Shown here in pieces: positions 18,940 to 27,136 of a stretch of 64,000 bases of DNA (position 1 is the stretch's first letter; the number at the start of each line of letters is the position of its first letter). Source of the DNA: Marinobacter sp. C7 (lineage in GTDB: Bacteria > Pseudomonadota > Gammaproteobacteria > Pseudomonadales > Oleiphilaceae); contig NZ_JAKQZH010000001.1 in assembly GCF_022343555.1 (NCBI RefSeq), forward strand, positions 992,001 through 1,056,000, given 5' to 3'. The notes beneath the pieces are model-generated. The model worked only from the letters and a program-made list of their open reading frames with translations, was not told where the DNA came from and ran no database searches. The position numbers and the translations under genes are program-made.

Positions 18940-20118
18940 ATGCGTGATTTTGTTCAGGAAATAGAGGATCGAAAAAGGGCGGGTCTCTACAGGACTCGGA
19001 GACTGGTCTCGGGCCCGCAAAAGCCGGAGCTGACGGCCGATGGTAAGCCTTTGCTGTCATTCTGTAGCAACGATTACCTCGGGCTGGCCAATCATCCGGC
19101 CAACATCGAAACCCTGAAAAACGCCCTCCCCGAAACCGGTCTGGGCGGCGCCGCCTCTCACCTGATCTGCGGCCACCACGACGCCCACCATCAGCTAGAG
19201 GAACGTCTGGCAAGCTTCACCCGCCGCAGTTCCGCCCTGTTTTTCTCCACGGGTTACATGGCCAACATGGGCGTTATTTCCGCCCTGGCCGGTCGTGGCG
19301 ATACGATCTTCTCGGACCGGCTGAACCACGCCTCGATTATTGACGGTTGTATTCTCAGTCGCGCCAGGGTGCGGCGTTACCCGCATGGGGATGTCGCCGC
19401 GCTTGAGGCGATGCTGAAGGAAACCGGTGGTCACAAGCTGGTGGTGACGGATGGCGTGTTCAGTATGGACGGCGATGTTGCGCCGTTGCGCGAGCTGGCC
19501 CGCGTGTGCCGGGCGCACGATGCATTGCTGGTCGTAGACGACGCCCACGGTATCGGCGTTCTCGGACCGGAAGGGCGGGGCAGTGTGCTGGATACGGGGC
19601 TCAGTGAAGAGGACGTGCCTGTTCTAATTGGCACCCTCGGTAAAGCCGTGGGCACCAGCGGTGCCTTTGTGGCCGGTTCGGAGCTGCTGATGGACTATCT
19701 GGTCCAGAAAGCCCGCACCTACATCTACACCACCGCGATGCCGCCTGCTGTGGCCATGGCCACATGCACCAGCCTCGATGTTATCGAACGGGGCGATTAC
19801 CTGCGTTCGCACCTGGAAGCCCTGATTGACCGGTTCCGAACCGGGGCGAGGGAGCTGGGTTATGAATTGATGGCGTCCCATACCCCGATCCAGCCAATCA
19901 TGGTTGGCACCAACGAAGCCGCCCTGTCGTTGAGCAAGGCTCTGGAAGAGCGGGGGCTGCTGGTAACGGCGATCCGCCCGCCGACGGTTCCCGCAGGGGA
20001 GGCGAGACTGCGTGTGACGTTGAGTGCCGCGCATCGGATGGCGGATGTTGAGCGGCTGCTGGCGGCGCTGAAGGAATGCCGGCCACTGATGGAAGCACCG
20101 GAGACCGCATGGGCGTAA
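18940..20118 (+). CDS. bioF: 8-amino-7-oxononanoate synthase BioF
   Basis: A 392-residue PLP enzyme condensing pimeloyl-ACP with alanine. SFCSNDYLGLANHP opens the catalytic domain; DDAHGIGVLG contacts PLP, and the lysine of GTLGKAVGTSG forms the Schiff base. The start is ATG 18940 or the GTG just before it; a stop codon precedes both. There is little Shine-Dalgarno sequence, perhaps because translation depends on the preceding repeat region. bioC overlaps its end. Confidence 0.97.
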   Translation: MRDFVQEIEDRKRAGLYRTRRLVSGPQKPELTADGKPLLSFCSNDYLGLANHPANIETLKNALPETGLGGAASHLICGHHDAHHQLEERLASFTRRSSALFFSTGYMANMGVISALAGRGDTIFSDRLNHASIIDGCILSRARVRRYPHGDVAALEAMLKETGGHKLVVTDGVFSMDGDVAPLRELARVCRAHDALLVVDDAHGIGVLGPEGRGSVLDTGLSEEDVPVLIGTLGKAVGTSGAFVAGSELLMDYLVQKARTYIYTTAMPPAVAMATCTSLDVIERGDYLRSHLEALIDRFRTGARELGYELMASHTPIQPIMVGTNEAALSLSKALEERGLLVTAIRPPTVPAGEARLRVTLSAAHRMADVERLLAALKECRPLMEAPETAWA

Positions 20119-20930
20119 TCCGCACGCCGCCGGAATCGCTGGGCCGAGCTGAGTTGGCCGCGAAGCGTGATATCGCCCGGGAATTTGGCAGGGCATCGAA
20201 AACCTATGAGCAGGCCTCGCGTCTGCAACGCCGGATGGGGGATGCCATGCTGGCGCGACTGGCTGAGGAAAACCTCGCCCCCCGTACCATTCTTGACCTG
20301 GGCTGCGGCACGGGCTGGTTCACCCGGAAACTGCAGGCACTTTTCCCTGAGGCCAGAGTCGTCGGTGTTGACCTTTCCCCGGGTATGATCGAAAAGGCTC
20401 GCACCGCCAGCCCGGACCGCATCCAGTGGCTCACGGCCGATGCCGAAAGCCTTCCGTTCGCCGCTGGCAGTTTTGATCTCGTGTTCAGCAACCTGATGAT
20501 CCAGTGGTGCCACGATCCCCAGTCGGTTCTGAGCCAGTGTCGCCGGCTGGTCACACCAAACGGGCGCCTGGCCATCTCTACCTTGCTTGATGGAACACTC
20601 TCGGAGCTGAAACAAGCCTGGGAGGTGGCGGACCCCGGTCAGCCCCATGTGAACCGCTTTGAGCAACCTGAAATCTGGCGTGATATCACGAGTGATGTCT
20701 TACCCGGTTCGGAGCTGGTTACCGAGACCAAACGCTTGCCTTATGATTCTCCGATGGGTCTGAATCGAGAGTTGAAACTGTTAGGCGCTGGTTTCAAAGG
20801 CGAAGGGCGTAGGAGGTCAGTTACTGCGCCAGGGCGTTTCAAATTAATGTCCCGGGCTTACCCATCGGAAAAAGACGGTTGCATTCTCGCGACCTATGAG
20901 TCCGCATTTGTTTATTGGCGAGCTCCGTGA
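20109..20930 (+). CDS. bioC: Malonyl-ACP O-methyltransferase BioC
   Basis: 273 residues. BioC methylates malonyl-ACP to disguise it for chain extension towards pimeloyl-ACP. The SAM motif ILDLGCGTGWFTRKL, LTADAESLPFA and the C-terminal DGCILATYESAF block fit the family. The ATG at 20109 overlaps bioF by 10 bp. The usual partner bioH, often between bioF and bioC, is missing here, so the demethylating esterase must be encoded elsewhere or replaced. Confidence 0.93.
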   Translation: MGVIRTPPESLGRAELAAKRDIAREFGRASKTYEQASRLQRRMGDAMLARLAEENLAPRTILDLGCGTGWFTRKLQALFPEARVVGVDLSPGMIEKARTASPDRIQWLTADAESLPFAAGSFDLVFSNLMIQWCHDPQSVLSQCRRLVTPNGRLAISTLLDGTLSELKQAWEVADPGQPHVNRFEQPEIWRDITSDVLPGSELVTETKRLPYDSPMGLNRELKLLGAGFKGEGRRRSVTAPGRFKLMSRAYPSEKDGCILATYESAFVYWRAP

Positions 20931-20977
20931 TTCGAAGAAAGCAGGGCTGATTTAATGACTGAAGTCTGGGTCTGACG

Positions 20978-21071
20978 CGGGGCAATCACTCCGGGACTGT
21001 TGAGGGCCAGGGATGGCCCGAAACAAGCGCACAGGGATGTGCTCGTAGCGTGTCCCGGAGTGATTGCCCCG
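20978..21071 (-). repeat. L-family long inverted repeat, copy L2 (bioC-bioD)
   Basis: The arms 20978-20996 and 21053-21071 are exact 19-nt reverse complements; after a 3-nt internal loop, GTCTG/CAGAC pairing extends it to 20970-21079. The core holds GGGCC-AGGGAT-GGCCC and GCAC-AGGGAT-GTGC hairpins. On the plus strand, so in bio mRNA, both loops are AGGGAT, and the second hairpin contains ACAGGGATGT, matching the published CsrA selection motif ACARGGAUGU. Orientation is opposite to L1. Confidence 0.85.
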
Positions 21072-21109
21072 TGGCAGACCTGCACCCAACATGCAGGTTA
21101 ATTCAAAAT

Positions 21110-21802
21110 ATGGCCAAGAAAACCTATTTCGTAACAGGCACTGACACGGGCGTCGGTAAAACCATGGTCTCCGCCGCCATCCTCGAGGCGGCCAAAGCCC
21201 AGGGCAAACGCACCCTGGCAATGAAACCGATCGCCTCCGGCTGCGACCAGACCACGGAAGGCCTTCGGAACGAGGACGCCCTGATACTCCAGCAGGCCAT
21301 CACCGAAAAGCTCTCCTACGATCAGATCAATCCCATAGCGCTGGAACCAGCCATTGCCCCCCATGTCGCCGCCCAGCAAGCCGGCAAGACCGTCACGGCC
21401 CAGCGCCTGATCGGCTTTTGCCGAGGTCTCCAGATCCAGCCCGCGGACCTGCTGCTCGTCGAAGGCGCCGGCGGCTGGCGGGTGCCCCTGAACGACCGGG
21501 AAACCTACGCTGCCATGCCTCGTGAACTTGGCATGCCGGTCATACTGGTCGTCGCCCTGAAGCTTGGCTGCATCAATCATGCCCTTCTGAGTGCCGAAGC
21601 CATCCGTGCCGATGGTTTGCCGGTGGCGGGTTGGGTCGCAAACCGGGTCGAGAGTGAGCCCATGGACTGCGAACAGGAAACCCTCAATTACCTGATGAAC
21701 CATCTTGGCGCCCCTTGCCTCGGCGTGTTGCCATGGCTCGAACAGGCAAAGCCCGCCGATCTTGCCCGCTATATCAGCCTGGACCCGCTTTTCGTTGACT
21801 GA
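21110..21802 (+). CDS. bioD: ATP-dependent dethiobiotin synthetase BioD
   Basis: A 230-residue P-loop enzyme closing the ureido ring of dethiobiotin with CO2 and ATP. The TGTDTGVGKT loop is at about 8-17; KPIASGC and the VEGAGGWRVPL block follow. The ATG at 21110 is preferred to an in-frame start inside repeat L2. It has a weak Shine-Dalgarno, sits 38 bp after the repeat, and ends the cluster at a strong terminator. Confidence 0.97.
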   Translation: MAKKTYFVTGTDTGVGKTMVSAAILEAAKAQGKRTLAMKPIASGCDQTTEGLRNEDALILQQAITEKLSYDQINPIALEPAIAPHVAAQQAGKTVTAQRLIGFCRGLQIQPADLLLVEGAGGWRVPLNDRETYAAMPRELGMPVILVVALKLGCINHALLSAEAIRADGLPVAGWVANRVESEPMDCEQETLNYLMNHLGAPCLGVLPWLEQAKPADLARYISLDPLFVD

Positions 21803-21836
21803 GTCCCTCGAGGCCAAGAAGCATTAGCCTCCTGTA

Positions 21837-21870
21837 CACCCTGCCCGTCCCACGGGCAGGGTGTTTTTTT
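21837..21870 (+). terminator. Intrinsic terminator after bioD
   Basis: CACCCTGCCCGT (21837-21848) pairs with ACGGGCAGGGTG (21852-21863), followed by seven T residues. A strong canonical terminator for the biotin cluster. Confidence 0.93.
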
Positions 21871-21915
21871 ATGTTTTTTACCCGGTCAGCCCGCTACAAA
21901 TTTTCAATCCGGCTA

Positions 21916-21945
21916 TTGACAATTCTGTGCCAGTAAACGTATGTT
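21916..21945 (+). promoter_or_regulatory. Promoter of the first acyl-CoA dehydrogenase
   Basis: A perfect -35 TTGACA (21916-21921), an 18-bp spacer and TATGTT (21940-21945, 4 of 6). The -10 box lies within the first PsrA-like palindrome, an arrangement typical of repression by steric block. Confidence 0.6.
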
Positions 21946-21959
21946 TCAAACAAGTGTTT
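21935..21959. promoter_or_regulatory. Tandem PsrA-type fatty-acid-responsive operators
   Basis: Two AAAC-N4-GTTT palindromes: AAACGTATGTTT (21935-21946) and AAACAAGTGTTT (21948-21959). The Pseudomonas PsrA consensus is (G/C)AAAC-N2-4-GTTT(G/C), and PsrA is relieved by long-chain fatty acids. The position over the -10 region suggests repression until fatty acids appear. Confidence 0.6.
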
Positions 21960-22058
21960 AATTAAGGCCGCAGCGCGTTGCGTTGTGGTGTCTGAGCAAA
22001 CCAAGGCCAAAGGCTGTAAACCCTGTTTCAGCTGAGACCGAGAACCGAGGTGGATTCC

Positions 22059-23858
22059 ATGCCTGAATACAAAGCGCCCCTGCGTGACATCAAATTTGTA
22101 ATGAACGAGCTGCTGAACAGCGAGCAGCATTACGCCAGTCTGGAAGGTGCCGAAGACGCCACTCCCGATATGGTGGACGCCATCATCCAGGAAGGTGCAA
22201 AGTTCTGTGAGCAGGTACTGTCTCCGCTGAACCAGGTCGGTGACCGGGAAGGCTGTACCTGGAGCGAGGACGGTGTGAAGACACCGACCGGTTTCAAGGA
22301 AGCCTACGAGCAGTACGTCGAGGGTGGCTGGCCTTCCATGACCGCCGATCCCAATTACGGTGGCCAGGGCCTGCCGCACTCTCTGGGCCTGGTAATGAGT
22401 GAAATGGTGGGTACCTCCAACTGGTCCTGGGGCATGTACCCGGGCCTGAGCCACGGTGCCACCAACACCATCGAAGAGCACGGCACCGAAGAGCAGAAGC
22501 AGACCTATCTCACCAAGCTGATCAGTGGCGAGTGGACCGGCACCATGTGTCTGACCGAGCCGCACTGTGGTTCCGACCTGGGAACCCTGCGGACCAAGGC
22601 CGAGCCGAACGCCGATGGCACCTACAGCATTACCGGCACCAAGATCTTCATCTCCGCCGGTGAGCACGACATGGCCGAGAACATCGTCCACATCGTTCTG
22701 GCCCGCCTGCCGGGCGCGCCGGAAGGTACCAAGGGTATCTCCCTCTTCATCGTGCCCAAGCAGCTGCCGAACGAAGACGGATCCGCCGGCGAGCGCAACG
22801 CGGTTTCCTGTGGCTCCCTGGAGCACAAGATGGGTATCCACGGCAACGCCACCTGCGTCATGAACTTCGACGGTGCCAAGGGCTGGCTGATCGGGCCGGA
22901 GAACAAGGGCCTGAACTGCATGTTCACCTTCATGAACACCGCGCGTATCGGCACCGCCATCCAGGGTCTGGGTGCGGCCGAGCTGGGCTTCCAGGGCTCC
23001 CTGGCGTACGCCAAGGACCGCCTGGCCATGCGTTCCCTGAGCGGACCGAAGAATCCGGAAGGCATCGCCGACCCGATCATCGTTCACCCGGACGTGCGTC
23101 GCATGCTGCTGACCCAGAAGGCCGTGGCCGAAGGTGCCCGCGCCCTGATCTACCTTGCCGGCCAGCAGGTGGATGTGGTTCACAGCGGCAAGACCGAGGA
23201 AGAGCGCCAGCAGGCTGACGCGCTGCTCGGTTTCCTGACTCCGATCGCCAAGGCCTTCCTGACCGAGATCGGTTACGAATCTGCCAACCTGGGCATGCAG
23301 GTATTCGGTGGTCACGGTTTCATCTCCGAGTGGGGCATGGAGCAGAACGTTCGTGACGCCCGGATCGGCATGATCTACGAGGGCACCACCGGCATCCAGG
23401 CGCTGGACCTGCTCGGCCGTAAGGTCCTGATGACCCAGGGCGAGTCCCTGAAAGGCTTCACCAAGCTGGTTCACGTGTTCTGCAAGGAAAATGCGGATAA
23501 CGAGCAGCTGAAAGAGTTCATCGAGCCGCTCGCTGCGATCAACAAGGAGTGGGGCGAACTGACCACCAAGGTGGGCATGGCGGCCATGAAGAACCGCGAG
23601 GAAGTGGGCGCGGCCTCCGTTGATTATCTGATGTACTCCGGTTACGCCGTGTTCGCCTACCTGTGGGCACGCATGGCCAAGGTGGCTCACGACAAGATGG
23701 TCGAGGGTACCAGCGAGGAAATGTTCTACAACGCCAAGGTCCAGACAGCACGCTTCTACTTCAAGCGCATGCTGCCGCGGTCCAGGGCCCACGCCGAAAC
23801 CATGCTGGCCGGTGCGGACACCCTGCTGGACATGCCGGAAGAAGCTTTCGCCATCTGA
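22059..23858 (+). CDS. Acyl-CoA dehydrogenase (large, DmdC/FadE-like) 1
   Basis: A 599-residue FAD enzyme of the large acyl-CoA dehydrogenase group that carries an extra C-terminal domain and includes 3-methylmercaptopropionyl-CoA dehydrogenases. Seen: TMCLTEPHCGSDLG, GTKIFISAGEHD, and RIGMIYEGTTGIQALDL with the likely catalytic glutamate. It probably oxidises fatty acyl-CoAs in beta-oxidation; the exact substrate cannot be read. The ATG at 22059 follows GAGGTGG. PsrA-type sites upstream support a fatty-acid role. A close paralogue lies downstream. Confidence 0.9.
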   Translation: MPEYKAPLRDIKFVMNELLNSEQHYASLEGAEDATPDMVDAIIQEGAKFCEQVLSPLNQVGDREGCTWSEDGVKTPTGFKEAYEQYVEGGWPSMTADPNYGGQGLPHSLGLVMSEMVGTSNWSWGMYPGLSHGATNTIEEHGTEEQKQTYLTKLISGEWTGTMCLTEPHCGSDLGTLRTKAEPNADGTYSITGTKIFISAGEHDMAENIVHIVLARLPGAPEGTKGISLFIVPKQLPNEDGSAGERNAVSCGSLEHKMGIHGNATCVMNFDGAKGWLIGPENKGLNCMFTFMNTARIGTAIQGLGAAELGFQGSLAYAKDRLAMRSLSGPKNPEGIADPIIVHPDVRRMLLTQKAVAEGARALIYLAGQQVDVVHSGKTEEERQQADALLGFLTPIAKAFLTEIGYESANLGMQVFGGHGFISEWGMEQNVRDARIGMIYEGTTGIQALDLLGRKVLMTQGESLKGFTKLVHVFCKENADNEQLKEFIEPLAAINKEWGELTTKVGMAAMKNREEVGAASVDYLMYSGYAVFAYLWARMAKVAHDKMVEGTSEEMFYNAKVQTARFYFKRMLPRSRAHAETMLAGADTLLDMPEEAFAI

Positions 23859-23888
23859 GGCGCGGGCTCCGGTAGCGTTCTGAATCAT

Positions 23889-23920
23889 AAAGCCCGTGCT
23901 CTCTGGAGGCGGGCTTTTTT
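23889..23920 (+). terminator. Intrinsic terminator after acyl-CoA dehydrogenase 1
   Basis: AAAGCCCG (23889-23896) pairs with CGGGCTTT (23910-23917) and runs into T residues. It separates the two dehydrogenase genes, so the second probably has its own promoter in the following 145 bp. Confidence 0.75.
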
Positions 23921-24065
23921 CATGTGTTCTGACGGGGTTTCGGGTAAACTACCGGCCCATAACAACATAACTTTCAGCGGACACATAGCCGAGCAGGTGT
24001 CGAGGTCCAGAGCAAGACCCACTGCGCCCTGCAAAGACTGACTGGAATTTTGTGGAGAGTTTCAA

Positions 24066-25856
24066 ATGGCTGAATATCAGGCACCGTTACGTGACATTCG
24101 CTTCTTGCTGAATGAAGTATTTGATGCGCCTGCGCTTTGGGCGTCCCTGCCCAAAGTGGCCGAGAATGTGGATCCGGAAACGGCGGATGCCATCCTGGAA
24201 GAGGCTGGCAAAATCGCCGGTGGGGTTCTTGCGCCTCTGAACCGCGAGGCGGACGAGCAGGGCAGCAAGTGGAATGACGGTGAAGTGACCGCACCGGACG
24301 GTTTCAAGGAAGCTTACCAGACCATCGTGGAAGGTGGCTGGAATGGTCTGGGTGGCAACCCGGAGTTTGGCGGCATGGGCATGCCCAAGACCCTGGTGGC
24401 CCAGTTCGAGGAGATGATGCAGGGTGCGAACATGGCCTTTGGTCTCGCCCCGATGCTGACAGCGGGCGCCTGCCTGGCGCTGGATGCCCATGGCAGCCAG
24501 GAGCTGAAGGAAAAATACCTGCCGAACATGTATTCCGGCGTCTGGTCCGGTGCCATGGACCTGACCGAACCGCATGCCGGTACCGATCTGGGGATCATCC
24601 GCACCAAGGCCGAGCCCAATGACGACGGTTCCTTCAGTGTCACAGGGACCAAGATCTTCATTACCTGGGGCGAGCATGACATGGCGGAGAACATCATCCA
24701 CCTGGTGCTGGCCAAGCTTCCGGATGCTCCGAAAGGACCGAAAGGCATTTCCCTTTTCCTCGTGCCCAAGTTTATGGTGAACGAAGACGGCTCCCTGGGT
24801 GAGCGTAACAGCTTCAGCTGTGGCTCAATCGAGAAGAAAATGGGCATCAAGGGCTCCGCCACCTGCGTCATGAACTTCGATGGTGCCAAGGGTTGGCTGG
24901 TTGGCGAGGAGAACAAGGGGCTCGCCGCCATGTTTACCATGATGAACTACGAGCGTCTGGGTGTGGGCATCCAGGGCATCGGTGCTGCCGAGGCATCCCT
25001 GCAGAGTGCTCGCGAATATGCCCTGGACCGAATCCAGAGCCGGGCCCCGACCGGTGCCCAGCAGCCTGAAAAGGCAGCGGACCCGATCATCGTGCATCCG
25101 GACGTGCGCCGTATGCTGCTGACCATGAAGGGCTATGTGGAGGGCGGTCGTGCCTTCTCCACCTACGTCGCGCAATGGCTGGATATCTCCAAGTACGCCG
25201 ATGACGAAGAGCGTCGTAAACATGCGGAAGGTATGGTCGCGCTGCTGACGCCGGTGGCCAAGGCGTTCCTGACTGACCGTGGCCTGGAGGCCTGTATTCT
25301 CGGCCAGCAGGTATTCGGTGGCCACGGCTTCATTCGTGAGTGGGGGCAGGAACAGCTGGTTCGGGACTGCCGGATTACCCAGATCTACGAAGGCACCAAT
25401 GGTATCCAGGCGCTGGATCTGATGGGGCGCAAGGTTGTCGGTAGCCAGGGCAAGCTGTATGAACTGTTCGCACAGGACGTTGCCAACTTCCTCGAGGAAA
25501 ACGCAGATAACGAGCATCTGCATCCATTCCTGGAGCCGCTGGCGGCTGCTGTGGAGCGCCTCGATGATGTCACCGAGCATGTTCTGGGGCAGGCCAGCAA
25601 TACGCCGGATGCCGTTGGTGCGGCTTCCGTTGATTACCTGGACCTGTTCGGCCTGACCGCGCTGGCGTACATGTGGGCCAAGATCGTCAAGGCGGCGGCG
25701 CCCCAGGCAGACGGTGATACCTCCGGCTTCTACACCGGTAAGGTCAAGACTGCCCGCTTCTACTATGATCGCCTGCTGCCGAAGACGGTCTCCCTCGCGG
25801 AAGGGATCCGCAGTGGCAGCGACGCCATGATGGCGCTCACGGCAGAAGAGTTCTGA
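24066..25856 (+). CDS. Acyl-CoA dehydrogenase (large, DmdC/FadE-like) 2
   Basis: A 596-residue paralogue of the upstream gene, alike along its whole length: the N-terminus MAEYQAPLRDIRF parallels MPEYKAPLRDIKF, and the C-terminal RITQIYEGTNGIQALDL carries the presumed catalytic glutamate. The pair probably arose by tandem duplication and may differ in chain-length preference, which the sequence does not reveal. I see no clear PsrA-type palindrome in its leader. A strong hairpin terminator follows. Confidence 0.9.
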   Translation: MAEYQAPLRDIRFLLNEVFDAPALWASLPKVAENVDPETADAILEEAGKIAGGVLAPLNREADEQGSKWNDGEVTAPDGFKEAYQTIVEGGWNGLGGNPEFGGMGMPKTLVAQFEEMMQGANMAFGLAPMLTAGACLALDAHGSQELKEKYLPNMYSGVWSGAMDLTEPHAGTDLGIIRTKAEPNDDGSFSVTGTKIFITWGEHDMAENIIHLVLAKLPDAPKGPKGISLFLVPKFMVNEDGSLGERNSFSCGSIEKKMGIKGSATCVMNFDGAKGWLVGEENKGLAAMFTMMNYERLGVGIQGIGAAEASLQSAREYALDRIQSRAPTGAQQPEKAADPIIVHPDVRRMLLTMKGYVEGGRAFSTYVAQWLDISKYADDEERRKHAEGMVALLTPVAKAFLTDRGLEACILGQQVFGGHGFIREWGQEQLVRDCRITQIYEGTNGIQALDLMGRKVVGSQGKLYELFAQDVANFLEENADNEHLHPFLEPLAAAVERLDDVTEHVLGQASNTPDAVGAASVDYLDLFGLTALAYMWAKIVKAAAPQADGDTSGFYTGKVKTARFYYDRLLPKTVSLAEGIRSGSDAMMALTAEEF

Positions 25857-25880
25857 TCTCCGTTTGACGGTTCGGAACGC

Positions 25881-25914
25881 AAAAGGCAGGTCCTCGGACC
25901 TGCCTTTTCTTTTT
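25881..25914 (+). terminator. Intrinsic terminator after acyl-CoA dehydrogenase 2
   Basis: AAAAGGCAGGTCC (25881-25893) is complementary to GGACCTGCCTTTT (25896-25908), followed by TCTTTTT. The A-rich 5' side means it could also act on the convergent endA transcript. Confidence 0.88.
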
Positions 25915-25946
25915 GGGACTTCCCATGATGGCCGGGGGCGGGTTGT

Positions 25947-26579
25947 TCAGAGTTGATCCAGTTGGTCGGGATTGTTCACGAATGGATTCTGATTACCCTG
26001 GATTTCCGCAATCCGGCGATGGCGGGTCAATTCGTTGTCATCCGGGGGGTCCAGTCGGTTCCAGCCTTTGAATACAGAGGTTGCTCCCAACCAGGGCAGG
26101 TCATAGGTGGTGACCATGTAGGCCATGGTCCGGGCCACATCCCCCTTGACGCGCTCCGGTGGCTCGAAGAACTGGGCGCTGGCGCGGATTCCACAATCGT
26201 CCGGCTTGGCTACCTTGCCGATATCATCATAGCGGGCATTTCGCCGCTGCATCTCGATCCGACTGCGAACCGGAACCATGTTATGCAGGTCCGAGGCGAT
26301 CTGGCGGTAACGATTGTCCTGCTCGCACTGCCGTGATGTCCCGCAGGCCAGGGCGCTGCGTATGTCGGCCAGCGGGTAGATGTAACCATCGGTCAGCAGG
26401 AATCCCTTGCTGGTGAAGGGCGTATTGCAGAAAAACGATTGCCCGCCCTCGGCATAGAGGTTGCCCCAGAATTCGTTTTTGATCACGGTGTCAGGATCAC
26501 TGAATCGGGTGTTCTGGCCAATGACGACGGTGGTAATGAGCAGGAGGAAGGTAGTGTAAAGGATCGGAAGCTTTTTCAT
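25947..26579 (-). CDS. endA: Secreted endonuclease I (EndA family)
   Basis: 210 residues with a cleavable-looking signal peptide (MKKLPILYTTFLLLITTVVIG). The His-Me-finger nuclease core is recognisable from DLHNMVPV, containing the general-base histidine, and from the C-terminal IAEIQGNQNPFV; the middle VARTMAYMVTTYDL is also a family block. EndA-type enzymes cut DNA in the periplasm or outside the cell, for nutrient use or limiting incoming DNA. The start at 26579 excludes 11 spurious upstream codons. Confidence 0.93.
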   Translation of the reverse strand: MKKLPILYTTFLLLITTVVIGQNTRFSDPDTVIKNEFWGNLYAEGGQSFFCNTPFTSKGFLLTDGYIYPLADIRSALACGTSRQCEQDNRYRQIASDLHNMVPVRSRIEMQRRNARYDDIGKVAKPDDCGIRASAQFFEPPERVKGDVARTMAYMVTTYDLPWLGATSVFKGWNRLDPPDDNELTRHRRIAEIQGNQNPFVNNPDQLDQL

Positions 26580-26698
26580 ACCCCATTTATACCTCGCAGT
26601 GTCTGGAAGCACCCTGTCCCTTCAGGCCGGTCGACGAGGATGGCCCAAAGCGGCAACGTCTGAAGCTTCGTTCACTAGTCGGGTAAAGTATGGCACAA

Positions 26699-26719
26699 AG
26701 ACCCTCGAAGTGAGGGTCT
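26699..26719 (-). terminator. Hairpin downstream of the small helical gene
   Basis: AGACCCTC (26699-26706) pairs with GAGGGTCT (26712-26719). On the minus strand it is followed by TTTG, a weak U tract. Its position 43 bp after the 87-residue gene suits a terminator. Confidence 0.5.
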
Positions 26720-26761
26720 CTGGGGCAGAAAAGTTTGAGTCTGTGCCGGGTCGCGGAGAGC

Positions 26762-27025
26762 TTATTTGAGTTTGTCGCGGATGTTCTGATACCCGGTCTT
26801 CAGGTCTTCGCCCAGTTTCTGGGCAGTCTGGCGGGCCTCCTGGCTGGCGTTTTCCGCATCGTGGAGAACCTGGTCCAGCTTGGTCCGGAACCGGTCCCAG
26901 TCCTGTTCCAGGTCGTCCCACTCGTCCTTGACGTCTTCGCGTGCCAGATGGAGCTGAACACGGGCTTCGTCCCGGTACTGTTTGATTTTTTCCGACAGTT
27001 TCTTGAGTTCTTCTTGAACACTCAT
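26762..27025 (-). CDS. Small charged alpha-helical protein of unknown function
   Basis: 87 residues, unrecognised. It is almost entirely Glu/Lys/Arg/Asp/Gln-rich with regular hydrophobic positions, predicting one or two long amphipathic helices, probably a coiled coil. It has no signal peptide, membrane segment or cysteine. The Shine-Dalgarno AAGGAGGTG is close to perfect, one of the strongest in the window, implying high expression. It stands alone with its own hairpin downstream. Possible roles include a stress-induced or structural helical protein, but this is speculation. Confidence 0.75.
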   Translation of the reverse strand: MSVQEELKKLSEKIKQYRDEARVQLHLAREDVKDEWDDLEQDWDRFRTKLDQVLHDAENASQEARQTAQKLGEDLKTGYQNIRDKLK

Positions 27026-27136
27026 TTCAGGCACCTCCTTGGTTTGTTGGTGGGAATAACAATGCGCCCGAACCGGAAAAACTGTCAAGTACTGGAATGG
27101 CTGGAAGAAGGGCAGATTTCAGTCGATTGACTCAGA

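Noticed and set aside
21894..23888. Minus-strand open frame of 664 codons opposite the first acyl-CoA dehydrogenase
   Set aside because: A shadow of the real gene in the opposite strand; composition is His/Gly/Val-rich noise.
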